Origin: an uncultured Leucobacter sp.
GTDB taxonomy: Bacteria > Actinomycetota > Actinomycetes > Actinomycetales > Microbacteriaceae
NCBI GenBank assembly: GCA_937872275.1
Contig: CALMSE010000018.1
Location: forward strand, 1 to 26,752
Direction: 5' to 3'
Length of the DNA: 26,752 bases
The notes under the pieces are model-generated. The model had not been told where the DNA came from. It saw only the letters and a program-made list of their open reading frames with translations, and searched no databases. Position numbers and translations under genes: made by a program. Shown piece by piece: positions 14,881-22,905 of this stretch; position 1 is the stretch's first letter, and each line of letters opens with the position of its first letter.

Positions 14881-16320
14881 CTACGCTCCGAAGCGGTAGA
14901 CCACGTCCACGCGCTGGAACGAGTCGACGGCCTCCGGCCCGTTCTCGCGTCCCGTTCCGCTGAGCTTGCGACCGCCCCATGGGGCGTTCTGCTCGGGCCG
15001 GTACCCGTTCACGCCCACCGAGCCGGACTCGATCCGCTTCGCGATCCGGGTGCCGCGCTCGATGTCCGACGTCCAGACCGAGCCGGCCAGACCGTACTTC
15101 GAATCGTTCGCCAGCTCGATCGCATGCGCCTCGTCGCGCGCGCGGATGATCGACAGCACCGGCCCGAAGATCTCCTCCTGGGCGATGGCGCTCGCGTTGT
15201 CGACGTCGGCGAACACCGTGGGCGCCACGAAGTTGCCGTGCGGTGGCACCGCCGCGTCCTCCCCGCCCGCGACCAGGCTCGCCCCGGAGGCGACGCCCCG
15301 GCGGATGAAGTCGAGCACCGACTCCTTCTGCGCGGCGGAGACCAGGGGTCCCAGGGCGGTGCTCTCGTCGAGCGGCGACCCGAGGCGCTGCGCGGACGCC
15401 CATGCCGCGAAGCGCGCGACGACCTCGTCGTATACGCCGGGGGTCGCGATGACCCGGGTCTGCGCGAAACAGGTCTGGCCCGAGTTGAGGAAGGCCAGGA
15501 AGGGGAGTTCCTGAAACGTCGCGTCGAGGTCGGCGTCGTCGAGCACGATCGCGGCGGACTTCCCGCCGAGCTCGAGGTTCGTGAGCCCCAGCCGTTCCCC
15601 GACCAGGCCGCCGATCACCCTGCCGGCGACCGTCGAACCGGTGAACGCCACCTTGTCGACCCGGGTGTCGCCGGCGAGCGCGGTCACCACGTCGCGGCGA
15701 CCCGGGATCACGCTCAGCACGCCCGCGGGAACGCCCGCCTCCTCGAACACCTCGCCGAGCAGTCGCGCCGTGAGCGCGTTCTCCGCCGCGGGCTTCACCA
15801 CCACGGTGCACCCGGCGGCGAGCGCCGGCCCGACCTTCGAGGCGATCAGCTGGCAGGGGAAGTTCCACGGCGCGAGCGCCGCGACCACCCCCACCGGGTT
15901 CCTGCGGATGAGGATCTCGCCCTCGAACTGCAGGGGAGCCCGGGTCTCCTCCCGCGCCCGCGTGCGCGCCGCCGCCGCATAGAAGCGGATCGTCGCCGCC
16001 GACCCGAAGCCGTTGGAGAAGCGGGAGACGCCGATCGGCATCCCCATCTCCAGGGTCACGCTCTGCGCGAGCTCCTCGGCTCGCCGCTCCCACACGTCGG
16101 CGATGCGGTCGAGGATGTCCGCGCGCTCCGCGTAGTCGGTCTCCGACCACGCCCGCAGCGCCCGCTGGGCTGCGCCCACCGCGGCGTCGGCGTCCGCCGC
16201 CCCGGCCAGGGCGGCCGTGCCCACCACCCCGCCGTCGAACGGGTTGCGGATCTCGACGATGCGCCCGTCACGGGGCGCGATCCACTCGCCGCCGATGAAC
16301 AGCCTGTCGGTCGTCGTCAC
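14881..16320 (-). CDS. NAD(P)-dependent aldehyde dehydrogenase, copy 2
   Basis: A 479-residue aldehyde dehydrogenase superfamily member with LAPWNFP (Asn153), the general base Glu250 in LELGGKS, catalytic Cys284 in NSGQTCFAQ and the C-terminal EEIFGPVLSI and APWGGRKLSGTGREN segments. It should oxidise an aldehyde to the acid; context suggests a benzaldehyde or other aldehyde from the paired alcohol dehydrogenase. The GTG start at 16320 is two bases after the stop of the upstream aldehyde dehydrogenase gene and uses the GAGGAGG in that gene's last codons, so the two are translated together. Similarity to the neighbouring copy is that of separate subfamilies, not a recent duplication. Confidence 0.92.
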   Translation of the reverse strand: MTTTDRLFIGGEWIAPRDGRIVEIRNPFDGGVVGTAALAGAADADAAVGAAQRALRAWSETDYAERADILDRIADVWERRAEELAQSVTLEMGMPIGVSRFSNGFGSAATIRFYAAAARTRAREETRAPLQFEGEILIRRNPVGVVAALAPWNFPCQLIASKVGPALAAGCTVVVKPAAENALTARLLGEVFEEAGVPAGVLSVIPGRRDVVTALAGDTRVDKVAFTGSTVAGRVIGGLVGERLGLTNLELGGKSAAIVLDDADLDATFQELPFLAFLNSGQTCFAQTRVIATPGVYDEVVARFAAWASAQRLGSPLDESTALGPLVSAAQKESVLDFIRRGVASGASLVAGGEDAAVPPHGNFVAPTVFADVDNASAIAQEEIFGPVLSIIRARDEAHAIELANDSKYGLAGSVWTSDIERGTRIAKRIESGSVGVNGYRPEQNAPWGGRKLSGTGRENGPEAVDSFQRVDVVYRFGA

Positions 16321-16322
16321 GC

Positions 16323-17801
16323 TCAGACCTCCTCGAGGTTGATGGCGACGGACTTCACCTCGGTGAAGCCCTCGACGCCCTCGCGGCCGTTCTCCTTGCC
16401 GTAGCCCGACTCCTTGAAGCCCCCGAACGGCATGTTGGCGTCCATTCCGGCCGCGGCGTTGATGCGCACGTTGCCGGCCTTGATGTCGCGGGCGAACCGG
16501 AGCGCGCGGCTGATGTCGCGGGTCCAGATCGCCGAGGAGAGTCCGTAGACGCTGTCGTTCGCCCGGCCCATCAGGGTGCGGAAGTCGGTGTCGTCGTCGA
16601 AGGTCTGCGTCACCAGCACGGGGCCGAAGATCTCCTCACGCACCACGGTCATCTCGGGGGTGGCCCCGCGCAGCACCGTCGGCTTCAGGAAGAAGCCCTC
16701 GCGGTCGAGCGCGTTGCCGCCCACCACGACCTCGGCGCCCTGCGCCCGGCCGCTCTCGATGTAGCCCAGAACGGTCTCGCGCTGCGCCGCCGAGATGACG
16801 GGCCCCATCTGGCTGCCCTCCTCGAGGCTCCCACCGACGCGGAACTTCTCGGCGAACTCGGCGACCCCCGCGATCACCCGATCCTCGATGTCGCGGTGCA
16901 CGAAGAGGCGCGAGCCGGCGGCGCACACCTGGCCGGTGTTGTTGAAGATGCTCATGGCGGCACCGACGATGGCGCGGTCGAGGTCCGCGTCGGGGAAGAT
17001 CAGCACGGGGGACTTGCCGCCGAGTTCGAGGGAGACGCGCTTGAGATTGCCGGTCGAGGAGGCCAGGATGCCCTTGCCCACCTGGGTCGAACCGGTGAAC
17101 GAGACCTTGTCGACCAGGGGGTGATCCACCAGGGCCTGGCCCACGATCGAACCGCGGCCGTGGGTGATGTTGATCACGCCGGGCGGGAACCCGACCTCGA
17201 GTGCCAGCTCGACCAGGCGGGTGGTGCTCAGCGGGGTCAGGTCGGCGGGCTTGATCACCACGGTGCAGCCGGCGGCGAGCGCGCCCGCGAGCTTCGCCGA
17301 GGTCATCGTGAGCGGGCTGTTCCAGGGCAGGATCAGCGCGGCGACGCCCACCGCCTGGCGCAGGGTGAAGGCATGCCAGTCGCCGGGCAGTGAGATCTCG
17401 CGGGTCTCACCGTTGATCTTGGTGGCCCAGCCGGCGTTGTAGCGGAACGCCTCGGCTGCAGCCGGCACCTCGAACGCGCGCACGGCGGGTAAGGGGTGGC
17501 CCACGTCGAGGCTCTCGAGCAGGGCGAGCTCTTCGGCGTGATCTTCGATCGCATCTGCGAGCTTCAGCATCAGCCGCGCCCGCTCCTTCGGCGCGATGCG
17601 CGACCAGGGGCCGCTGTCGAAGGCGGCGCGGGCGGCGCGTACGGCGCGATCGACATCGGCCTCGTCGGCGGCGCTCGCCGTGGCGATCTGCTTGCCGGTC
17701 GAGGGATCGATGACAGCGGAGGCGTCGCCGCCGCCCGCGGGTCGTTCCTCGCCGATGATGAGGCGAAGCGGTGTGGAGAGGAAGGAGTCTGCGATGTTCA
17801 C
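16323..17801 (-). CDS. NAD(P)-dependent aldehyde dehydrogenase, copy 1
   Basis: A 492-residue aldehyde dehydrogenase of the betaine/phenylacetaldehyde-type group. Visible are ILPWNSP (Asn161), SFTGSTQVGK, Glu259 in LELGGKS, catalytic Cys293 in NTGQVCAAGSR, EEIFGPVL and PFGGFKESGYGKENGREG. It should oxidise an aldehyde to a carboxylic acid with NAD(P)+. The start is GTG at 17801, with an AAGAGA-like site just upstream. It lies 73 bases after the alcohol dehydrogenase at 17875-18966, giving an alcohol-to-aldehyde-to-acid gene order. Which of the two aldehyde dehydrogenases handles the aromatic aldehyde cannot be decided. Confidence 0.93.
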   Translation of the reverse strand: MNIADSFLSTPLRLIIGEERPAGGGDASAVIDPSTGKQIATASAADEADVDRAVRAARAAFDSGPWSRIAPKERARLMLKLADAIEDHAEELALLESLDVGHPLPAVRAFEVPAAAEAFRYNAGWATKINGETREISLPGDWHAFTLRQAVGVAALILPWNSPLTMTSAKLAGALAAGCTVVIKPADLTPLSTTRLVELALEVGFPPGVINITHGRGSIVGQALVDHPLVDKVSFTGSTQVGKGILASSTGNLKRVSLELGGKSPVLIFPDADLDRAIVGAAMSIFNNTGQVCAAGSRLFVHRDIEDRVIAGVAEFAEKFRVGGSLEEGSQMGPVISAAQRETVLGYIESGRAQGAEVVVGGNALDREGFFLKPTVLRGATPEMTVVREEIFGPVLVTQTFDDDTDFRTLMGRANDSVYGLSSAIWTRDISRALRFARDIKAGNVRINAAAGMDANMPFGGFKESGYGKENGREGVEGFTEVKSVAINLEEV

Positions 17802-17874
17802 GGGGTCTCTTTTCTGGGCTGCGAATGGTGCGGCGCCGTCGCTGCGGCGATGCGGTTCCGGGTCGTGCGGGCGC

Positions 17875-18966
17875 TCAACGGAATGAGGTGATGACGCTGC
17901 GCGCGATGGCGCCGCCCTCCTGCAGGCGGTACGCCTCGTTGATGCTGCTCAACGAGATCTCCTGAGCGATCAGTTCGTCGAGCTTGATCGCGCCCTGCAG
18001 GTACAGATTCGCATAGGTCGGGATGTCGATGCGCGGGTTCGACGAGCCCATGAACACCCCCTGCACCTTGCGCTGGCCGCCGATGAGCATGGGCAGTGCC
18101 GCGATCTCGAGGGGTTGCGGCGATGCGGGGATGCCGATGAGATAGGCGCCGCCGCCCACGCGCGTCATCTCGATCGTCTGGCGCTGCGTCTCGACGCGGC
18201 CGATGGCCTCGAACGAGTGGTGCACGCCGCGGCCGGTGATCTCGCGCACGCGGGCGACCGAATCCTCCGCACCGCCATCGATCACGTGGGTGGCCCCGAA
18301 CACGGCGGCGAGCTCCAGCTTTGCCGGGTGGATGTCGATGCCGATGATGGTGGTGGCGCCCGCGAGTTTCGCTCCCTGCAGAATGTTCAGACCGATGCCG
18401 CCGAGGCCGATCACCGCGACCGTGTCGCCTGGGCGCACTCGGGCTGTGTTGATGATGGCGCCGATGCCGGTGCTGACCGCGCAGCCGATCACGGCGGCCT
18501 GTGGGAACGGCACCTCGGGACGGATGCGGGTGAGCTGGTTCTCGTGGCAGATCGAGTATTCGGCGAACGCGGAGAGGCCGAATCCCGCGACCGGCTCGCC
18601 GGCGCGGCTGAGCCTGGGCGCGCCGCCGGGGGCGCGATCGAGCTCGGCGACGGAGAGGCATCGGTAGACGGCACCCGAGAGGCACTCCTCGCAGTGGCCG
18701 CAGAAGCGCACCTCGCTGCCGACCACATGGTCTCCCGGGGTGAACTCGCGCACTTCGGGTCCGACGGCCGCGATGACGCCCGCGAGTTCGTGGCCGCAGA
18801 CGAGTGGCAGCGGTCGGCCGCGGTCGATGGATGCGACCAGCATGTCGCTGTGGCAGAGTCCGGCTGCGCGCACCTCCACCAGCACCTCGCGCCCCCGCGG
18901 CTCGTCGATGTCGATCTCTTCGACGTCGAAGCGCCCGGTGATCTCGTTCACCACTGCTGCCTGCAT
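17875..18966 (-). CDS. Zinc-dependent alcohol dehydrogenase, copy 2
   Basis: A 363-residue medium-chain dehydrogenase of the same subfamily and length as the copy at 2754-3845. Catalytic zinc ligands are Cys38, His59-Glu60 and Cys162; structural zinc cysteines are 89, 92, 95 and 103; the NAD motif is GLGGIGLN (187-194). The ATG at 18966 is selected over an upstream in-frame start at 19011 because GAGGAGG lies at 18971-18977 and the protein then begins like its paralogues. It is the first gene of an operon with two aldehyde dehydrogenases. An AT-rich operator-like region lies upstream (19011-19043). Aryl or benzylic alcohol oxidation is inferred. Confidence 0.9.
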   Translation of the reverse strand: MQAAVVNEITGRFDVEEIDIDEPRGREVLVEVRAAGLCHSDMLVASIDRGRPLPLVCGHELAGVIAAVGPEVREFTPGDHVVGSEVRFCGHCEECLSGAVYRCLSVAELDRAPGGAPRLSRAGEPVAGFGLSAFAEYSICHENQLTRIRPEVPFPQAAVIGCAVSTGIGAIINTARVRPGDTVAVIGLGGIGLNILQGAKLAGATTIIGIDIHPAKLELAAVFGATHVIDGGAEDSVARVREITGRGVHHSFEAIGRVETQRQTIEMTRVGGGAYLIGIPASPQPLEIAALPMLIGGQRKVQGVFMGSSNPRIDIPTYANLYLQGAIKLDELIAQEISLSSINEAYRLQEGGAIARSVITSFR

Positions 18967-19010
18967 CCGAGCCTCCTCGCCCTGGGCGACCGTCGCCGAC
19001 CCGTGCACCA

Positions 19011-19043
19011 TAGTTTGTACTATTTAGCTATTAAATACTATTT
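19011..19043 (-). promoter_or_regulatory. AT-rich operator region before alcohol dehydrogenase copy 2
   Basis: The segment holds TTAAATACTATTT (19031-19043), whose core AAATA-C-TATTT is an odd-centred palindrome, another TACTATTT at 19018-19025, exactly 18 bases upstream of the one ending at 19043, and TAGT-TTGT-ACTA (19011-19022). The same 13-mer occurs before the next alcohol dehydrogenase gene (20308-20320). A regulator site over the promoter is likely; no clean -35/-10 pair could be chosen. Confidence 0.55.
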
Positions 19044-19104
19044 GCTCGAGACTTGCCATGGGCATGCCGCGTTCCGGCGGCGGATCGTGGCGTGCGCCCC
19101 TCGT

Positions 19105-20244
19105 TCACCAGCTGGTGATCACGCTGCGAGCGATCTGCCCGGCGGCGAGCTGCTCGTAGGCGTCGTCGATCTCGTGCACCGAGATCTCGCGCGAGATCAG
19201 ATCGTCCAGATTGAGGCGGCCCTGCAGGTACAGCTTCGCGTAGATCGGGATGTCGCGCTTGATGTTCGTGGAGCCCATGAACACGCCGGTGAGGGTGCGC
19301 TGCGGAGTGATGACGTCCTCCAGCATCGCGATCTCCGTGGTCGTGCCGGGGCGGTGCAGGCCGATGAGCAGTACCTGTCCGCCGACGCGGGTCATGCGCA
19401 GCGCCTGCGTGGTCGTCACCGCCAGCCCGATGGCCTCGAAGGCGTGATCGGCGCCGCCACCGGTGATCTCGCGCACGGCGGCGACCGGATCGGTGGTGCT
19501 GCTGTTGACGGTGTGGGTCGCGCCGAAGCGGGTGGCCAGAGCGAGCTTCTCGTCGGAGAGGTCGATCGCGATGATGATCTCGGCGCCTGAGAGGCGGGCT
19601 CCGCTGAGGATGTTCAAGCCGATGCCGCCCACGCCGATCACCGCGGCGCTCTCGCCCGGCCGGACCTTCGCGGCGTTGATCGCCGCGCCGGCACCCGTGA
19701 CCGTGGCGCAACCGAGCACGCAGGCCTGGGGGAAGGGGATCTCGTCGGGGATGGCGACGAGTTGGTGCTCGTGGACGAGGGCGCGTTCGGCGAAGGCCGC
19801 CGTGCCGAACATCGGGAGCACCGGCTCGCCGGCGGCGTCGGTGAGGCGCGGCGCCTGTTCCGGGCCGCGCATGAGTTCCATGCCCGCGCGGCAACGGAAG
19901 GTCTCGCCACCGAGGCAGGCCCGACAGTGTCCGCAGAACTGCACGAGCGACCCGGCGACGTGCTGGCCGGGGGTGAAGTCGCGGACCTCGGAGCCGACGG
20001 CGAGCACGATACCCGCCAATTCGTGGCCGAGCACGGCGGGGAAGGGGATGCCGAAGTCGAGGTTCGCGAAGTGCAGGTCGGAATGGCACAGCCCCGAGGC
20101 GCGGATCTCGACCAGGACCTCCCGGCCGATGGGTTCGGCGATGCCCAGCTCCTCGACGGCGAATCCGTCGCCGACCCCCCGCACCACGGCGGCCTTCACC
20201 GCGTGGCGCTGCGTGTGACGGGTTTCGTCTTTCGGTGGTGTCAT
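19105..20244 (-). CDS. Zinc-dependent alcohol dehydrogenase, copy 3
   Basis: A 379-residue medium-chain dehydrogenase. Catalytic zinc ligands are Cys53 (GLCHSDL), His74-Glu75 and Cys179; structural cysteines are 104, 107, 110 and 118; the NAD motif is GVGGIGLN (204-211). The start is set at the ATG at 20244: an earlier in-frame start at 20304 would place the AT-rich promoter motif near the coding region and adds a non-conserved stretch. Even so, the first 16 residues (to about KAAVV) are not shared with the paralogues, so a start nearer residue 16 is possible. It is a single-gene unit between the SDR gene and the alcohol/aldehyde dehydrogenase operon, with its own upstream motif at 20308-20320. 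Confidence 0.88.
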   Translation of the reverse strand: MTPPKDETRHTQRHAVKAAVVRGVGDGFAVEELGIAEPIGREVLVEIRASGLCHSDLHFANLDFGIPFPAVLGHELAGIVLAVGSEVRDFTPGQHVAGSLVQFCGHCRACLGGETFRCRAGMELMRGPEQAPRLTDAAGEPVLPMFGTAAFAERALVHEHQLVAIPDEIPFPQACVLGCATVTGAGAAINAAKVRPGESAAVIGVGGIGLNILSGARLSGAEIIIAIDLSDEKLALATRFGATHTVNSSTTDPVAAVREITGGGADHAFEAIGLAVTTTQALRMTRVGGQVLLIGLHRPGTTTEIAMLEDVITPQRTLTGVFMGSTNIKRDIPIYAKLYLQGRLNLDDLISREISVHEIDDAYEQLAAGQIARSVITSW

Positions 20245-20292
20245 GATCCGAGCCCCTTCGCTCCTCGCCGAGCCCGCATGCTCGGCATCTTT

Positions 20293-20320
20293 TGCATTTT
20301 CCATATGTTAAATACTATTT
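20293..20320 (-). promoter_or_regulatory. AT-rich operator region before alcohol dehydrogenase copy 3
   Basis: TTAAATACTATTT (20308-20320) is identical to the 13-mer at 19031-19043 and lies at a comparable distance upstream of the gene (about 65-75 bases from the start). Next to it, TGCATTTTC (20293-20301) also occurs in the AT-rich island before alcohol dehydrogenase copy 1 (3964-3972). Confidence 0.55.
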
Positions 20321-20340
20321 TGGGTGGTTTGCGGGCACGC

Positions 20341-21099
20341 TCAGGAAGCCAGCTGCCCACCATCGACGACGAGCACATGACCCGTGACGTAGCTCGCGCG
20401 GGGAGAGAGCAGCCACAGCGCCGCCTCCGCGATCTCGCGCGGTTCGGCCATGCGCCGCAGCGCGGTGCGCGAGGTCAGATCCCCCTCGCTGCGCGCCCCG
20501 GAGGCGAACACCCGCTCCAGCATCGCCGTCCGGGTAGGGCCCGGGGCGATCGCGTTCACTCGGATGCCCTGGGTGCCGAACTCGAGCGCCGCCGACCGGG
20601 TCAGGCCGATGATCGCGTGCTTCGAGGCCGAGTACGCGGCGGCGTGCGCGGCACCGATCAGCCCGGCGAGCGACGTCGTGTTCACGATGGCGCCACCAGC
20701 GGCCATCGCCGCGACTTCGTGGCGCATGCAACGCCAGGTGCCCATGAGATTGACCTCCAGCGTGCGATTCCAGGCGGCTTCGCCGACCGCGAGCAGGCCG
20801 CCCGGCTCGCCAGGCACGCCGGCGTTGTTGAACGCGGCGTCGAGCTCGCCGACCGCATCCGTCACCCTCCGCAGCGCGCGGGCCACGCCTTCCTCGTCGG
20901 TGACGTCCCCCGGCACGGCGAGGGCCCGTCCGCCGTTCGAGACGATGCGCGCGGCGACCGCGGCGGCAGCGTCCCCGTCGCGGTCGAGGAGTGCGACGGT
21001 GGCGCCCTCGGCCGCGAAGAGCTCGGCTGCGGCCTCGCCGATACCATTCGCGGCACCGGTGATCAGGGCGGTTTTGCTGTGGAGCAGGCCGGCGCTCAT
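20341..21099 (-). CDS. Short-chain dehydrogenase/reductase (SDR)
   Basis: A 252-residue classical SDR: cofactor motif TGAANGIG (14-21), Asp39 after the second strand (favouring NAD(H)), NNAG (91-94), catalytic Ser143, Tyr156 and Lys160 (YSASK), and the C-terminal GHVLVVDGG. It would oxidise an alcohol or reduce a ketone, or dehydrogenate a dihydrodiol. The ATG at 21099 has a strong AAAGGAGG site; the open frame continues upstream to 21204 but that part is low-complexity. It follows the hydrolase gene by 50 bases on the same strand, so the two probably form an operon. The substrate is unknown. Confidence 0.92.
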   Translation of the reverse strand: MSAGLLHSKTALITGAANGIGEAAAELFAAEGATVALLDRDGDAAAAVAARIVSNGGRALAVPGDVTDEEGVARALRRVTDAVGELDAAFNNAGVPGEPGGLLAVGEAAWNRTLEVNLMGTWRCMRHEVAAMAAGGAIVNTTSLAGLIGAAHAAAYSASKHAIIGLTRSAALEFGTQGIRVNAIAPGPTRTAMLERVFASGARSEGDLTSRTALRRMAEPREIAEAALWLLSPRASYVTGHVLVVDGGQLAS

Positions 21100-21149
21100 G
21101 ACGCCTCCTTTCGGTCGCAGGCCAGGCGGGGGCCTGTTCGGGAAGCGGC

Positions 21150-22802
21150 TCAGGCGGGCAGGTGCAGTGCCGAGGGGTGAGCGGGCCCCGTGTGCACGGT
21201 CCATCCGCCCGTGTTGCGCAGGGACTCGTGGAGCAACTGCAGCGGTGGCACGCCTTCGGCGGGCGGGCGCTTGATGAAGTCGCGACCCTGCACGGTGACC
21301 ACGAGCTGCTCACCGGGGTGGAAACGGGTGCCGGAGGGCCAGATCTCGATGTCGAGCCGGGTCGGGCGACCCGGCGTGAGCGCCTCCTCGGCGACATGCG
21401 TATGCACGGGCACGAGCACGGTCGAGGCCGTCTCGTCGAGAGCGCGGTGGCTGGCGCGCAACCAGCCGAGTGCGACCGGGCCGTCGTCGAAGAGCGCGTT
21501 GAAGGGGAAGCGCACCTCCCTGCCATCGGCCGCGATCTTGCGCAGGATCACGAAGACATCGGCGTCGTCGGCCGAGTCGGTGCTCAGCCAGAGGGTCAGC
21601 GAGGCCGGGCCGACGATGCGGGTCTCCTCGGCGAACGTGTGGGCGAAACGGGCGGATCCGGTCATCGGGTCGAAGCTGGTGCTCGCGTCCGTCGAGGGGG
21701 ATGCGGGCGACAGGGTTCCCGTCGCGGCGTCCAGGTGAAGATCGACGTGGGCATCGGGGAGCGGCCAGCCCGTGAGCGCCTGCCAGTCGGAATCGGCGGG
21801 ATCCCCGGTATCGCGCACTTCGACCCGCACGCGCGGCCACTCGGCGATGCCGCGATCCTCGCCCTTCAGAAAGGTGTCGAAGAACGCCCGTTGCCGGTCG
21901 ACGCTCGACGGTTCGTAGAAGTACGCCCACTTCTTCTGCCCGTGCACCTCCAGCCACTTCTGCTGCGAGCCCATGCGCGCGTATGCGCCCAGCGTGCCGC
22001 GGGTGTGCAGGCCGTGGTCGCTCCACGAGGCCACGACGTATGCCGGCACCTCGATGTTCTCGAGCGGAGGGTACTTGCCCCGGTAGTACCAGTCGTCCAG
22101 AGGGTGCGCCCACATGTTGGCGGCGGTGTCCTCGGTGCGGGAGCGGCCGTACGACTGATTCTGCGAGACGCGGGGGCGGAATCCGGTCTCGGGAATGCCT
22201 CCGTGAGTGGCGAACTCCCGGTACCAATCGGAGAAGGCCTCCCAGGGGCTGATCGCCTTGAGCGAGGGCGGGCGCATGGCCGCGGCCTCGTACTGACTGG
22301 CCGCGAGGTAGGACACGCCGAGCATGCCGACACTGCCGCTCGACCAGTCGGCGCGGCCGAGCCACTCGATGGTGTCGTAGAGATCGTTCCACTCCTGAGG
22401 GCCGTTGTGCGGGTAGTCGCCCTCCGAGTTCCAGAGGCCGCGCGGGTCGGCGAAGGCGACGGCGTAGCCATGGGAGGTCCAGTACCGGGGGTCGGGCGAC
22501 TCGAAGCCGGTGAGCTCCGAGACCCATGCAGGGTCGATCCCGGAGCCGGGGTAGCTGCGCGAGCTCACCCAGTGCTTTCCGTAGGGTCCCCACGCCAGCA
22601 ACGCGGGGAGGTCGCGCGCCGCGCGCGCGGGACGATACACGTCGAGAAAGATGCGCGTGCCATCGCGCATCACGACTGCGATGTCGCGTTCCACGATGAG
22701 CCCGTCGAGCTGCACCACCTCGTGGCAGAGGGGCGGGGGCGGGGGTTTGCCGACGACCGTTGCGGGGTCGACTCCCGGGCGCATGATGATGTGCTCGAGC
22801 AC
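21150..22802 (-). CDS. CocE/NonD family hydrolase (S15 serine esterase/acylase)
   Basis: A 550-residue protein with an alpha/beta-hydrolase domain and a C-terminal jelly-roll (about 310-540), the layout of cocaine esterase, glutaryl-7-ACA acylase and X-Pro dipeptidyl-peptidases. The nucleophile is Ser164 in GVSYLA (family pattern GxSYxG, with Ala at the last place here), the acid is probably Asp262 (SWSDHG), the base His287 (EVHGQKKW), and Tyr74 (WGPYGK) fits the oxyanion residue. It should cleave an ester or amide. No signal peptide is seen, so it acts in the cytoplasm. The start is GTG at 22802 with AGAGGA upstream; an ATG at 22784 is an alternative. It probably forms an operon with the SDR. 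Confidence 0.9.
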   Translation of the reverse strand: MLEHIIMRPGVDPATVVGKPPPPPLCHEVVQLDGLIVERDIAVVMRDGTRIFLDVYRPARAARDLPALLAWGPYGKHWVSSRSYPGSGIDPAWVSELTGFESPDPRYWTSHGYAVAFADPRGLWNSEGDYPHNGPQEWNDLYDTIEWLGRADWSSGSVGMLGVSYLAASQYEAAAMRPPSLKAISPWEAFSDWYREFATHGGIPETGFRPRVSQNQSYGRSRTEDTAANMWAHPLDDWYYRGKYPPLENIEVPAYVVASWSDHGLHTRGTLGAYARMGSQQKWLEVHGQKKWAYFYEPSSVDRQRAFFDTFLKGEDRGIAEWPRVRVEVRDTGDPADSDWQALTGWPLPDAHVDLHLDAATGTLSPASPSTDASTSFDPMTGSARFAHTFAEETRIVGPASLTLWLSTDSADDADVFVILRKIAADGREVRFPFNALFDDGPVALGWLRASHRALDETASTVLVPVHTHVAEEALTPGRPTRLDIEIWPSGTRFHPGEQLVVTVQGRDFIKRPPAEGVPPLQLLHESLRNTGGWTVHTGPAHPSALHLPA

Positions 22803-22854
22803 GGATCGGTCCTCTCGGGAGGCCGATCAGGGCGAGGCCTCATTGCGCATTATT

Positions 22855-22868
22855 TGGATGAATATCCA
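22855..22868 (-). promoter_or_regulatory. Inverted repeat in the promoter region of the hydrolase-SDR operon
   Basis: TGGAT-GAAT-ATCCA is a 14-bp inverted repeat in an AT-rich gap about 53-66 bases before the hydrolase start. On the minus strand TTGCAT stands 17 bases before TATTCA, a weak -35/-10 pair that overlaps it. It may be an operator. Confidence 0.4.
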
Positions 22869-22905
22869 TTCTGTACCTTAAATGCAAAACATGACAAGCG
22901 TGGGA

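Noticed and set aside
14129..16150. Upstream continuation of the P450 frame through the flavodoxin and an aldehyde dehydrogenase gene
   Set aside because: The extension is an out-of-frame shadow of real genes; the P450 begins at the ATG at 14128, coupled to the flavodoxin stop and preceded by AGGAG.
20245..20304. Longer start for alcohol dehydrogenase copy 3
   Set aside because: It would add 20 non-conserved residues and bring the start right up to the AT-rich operator-like motif; a later start leaves a normal leader.
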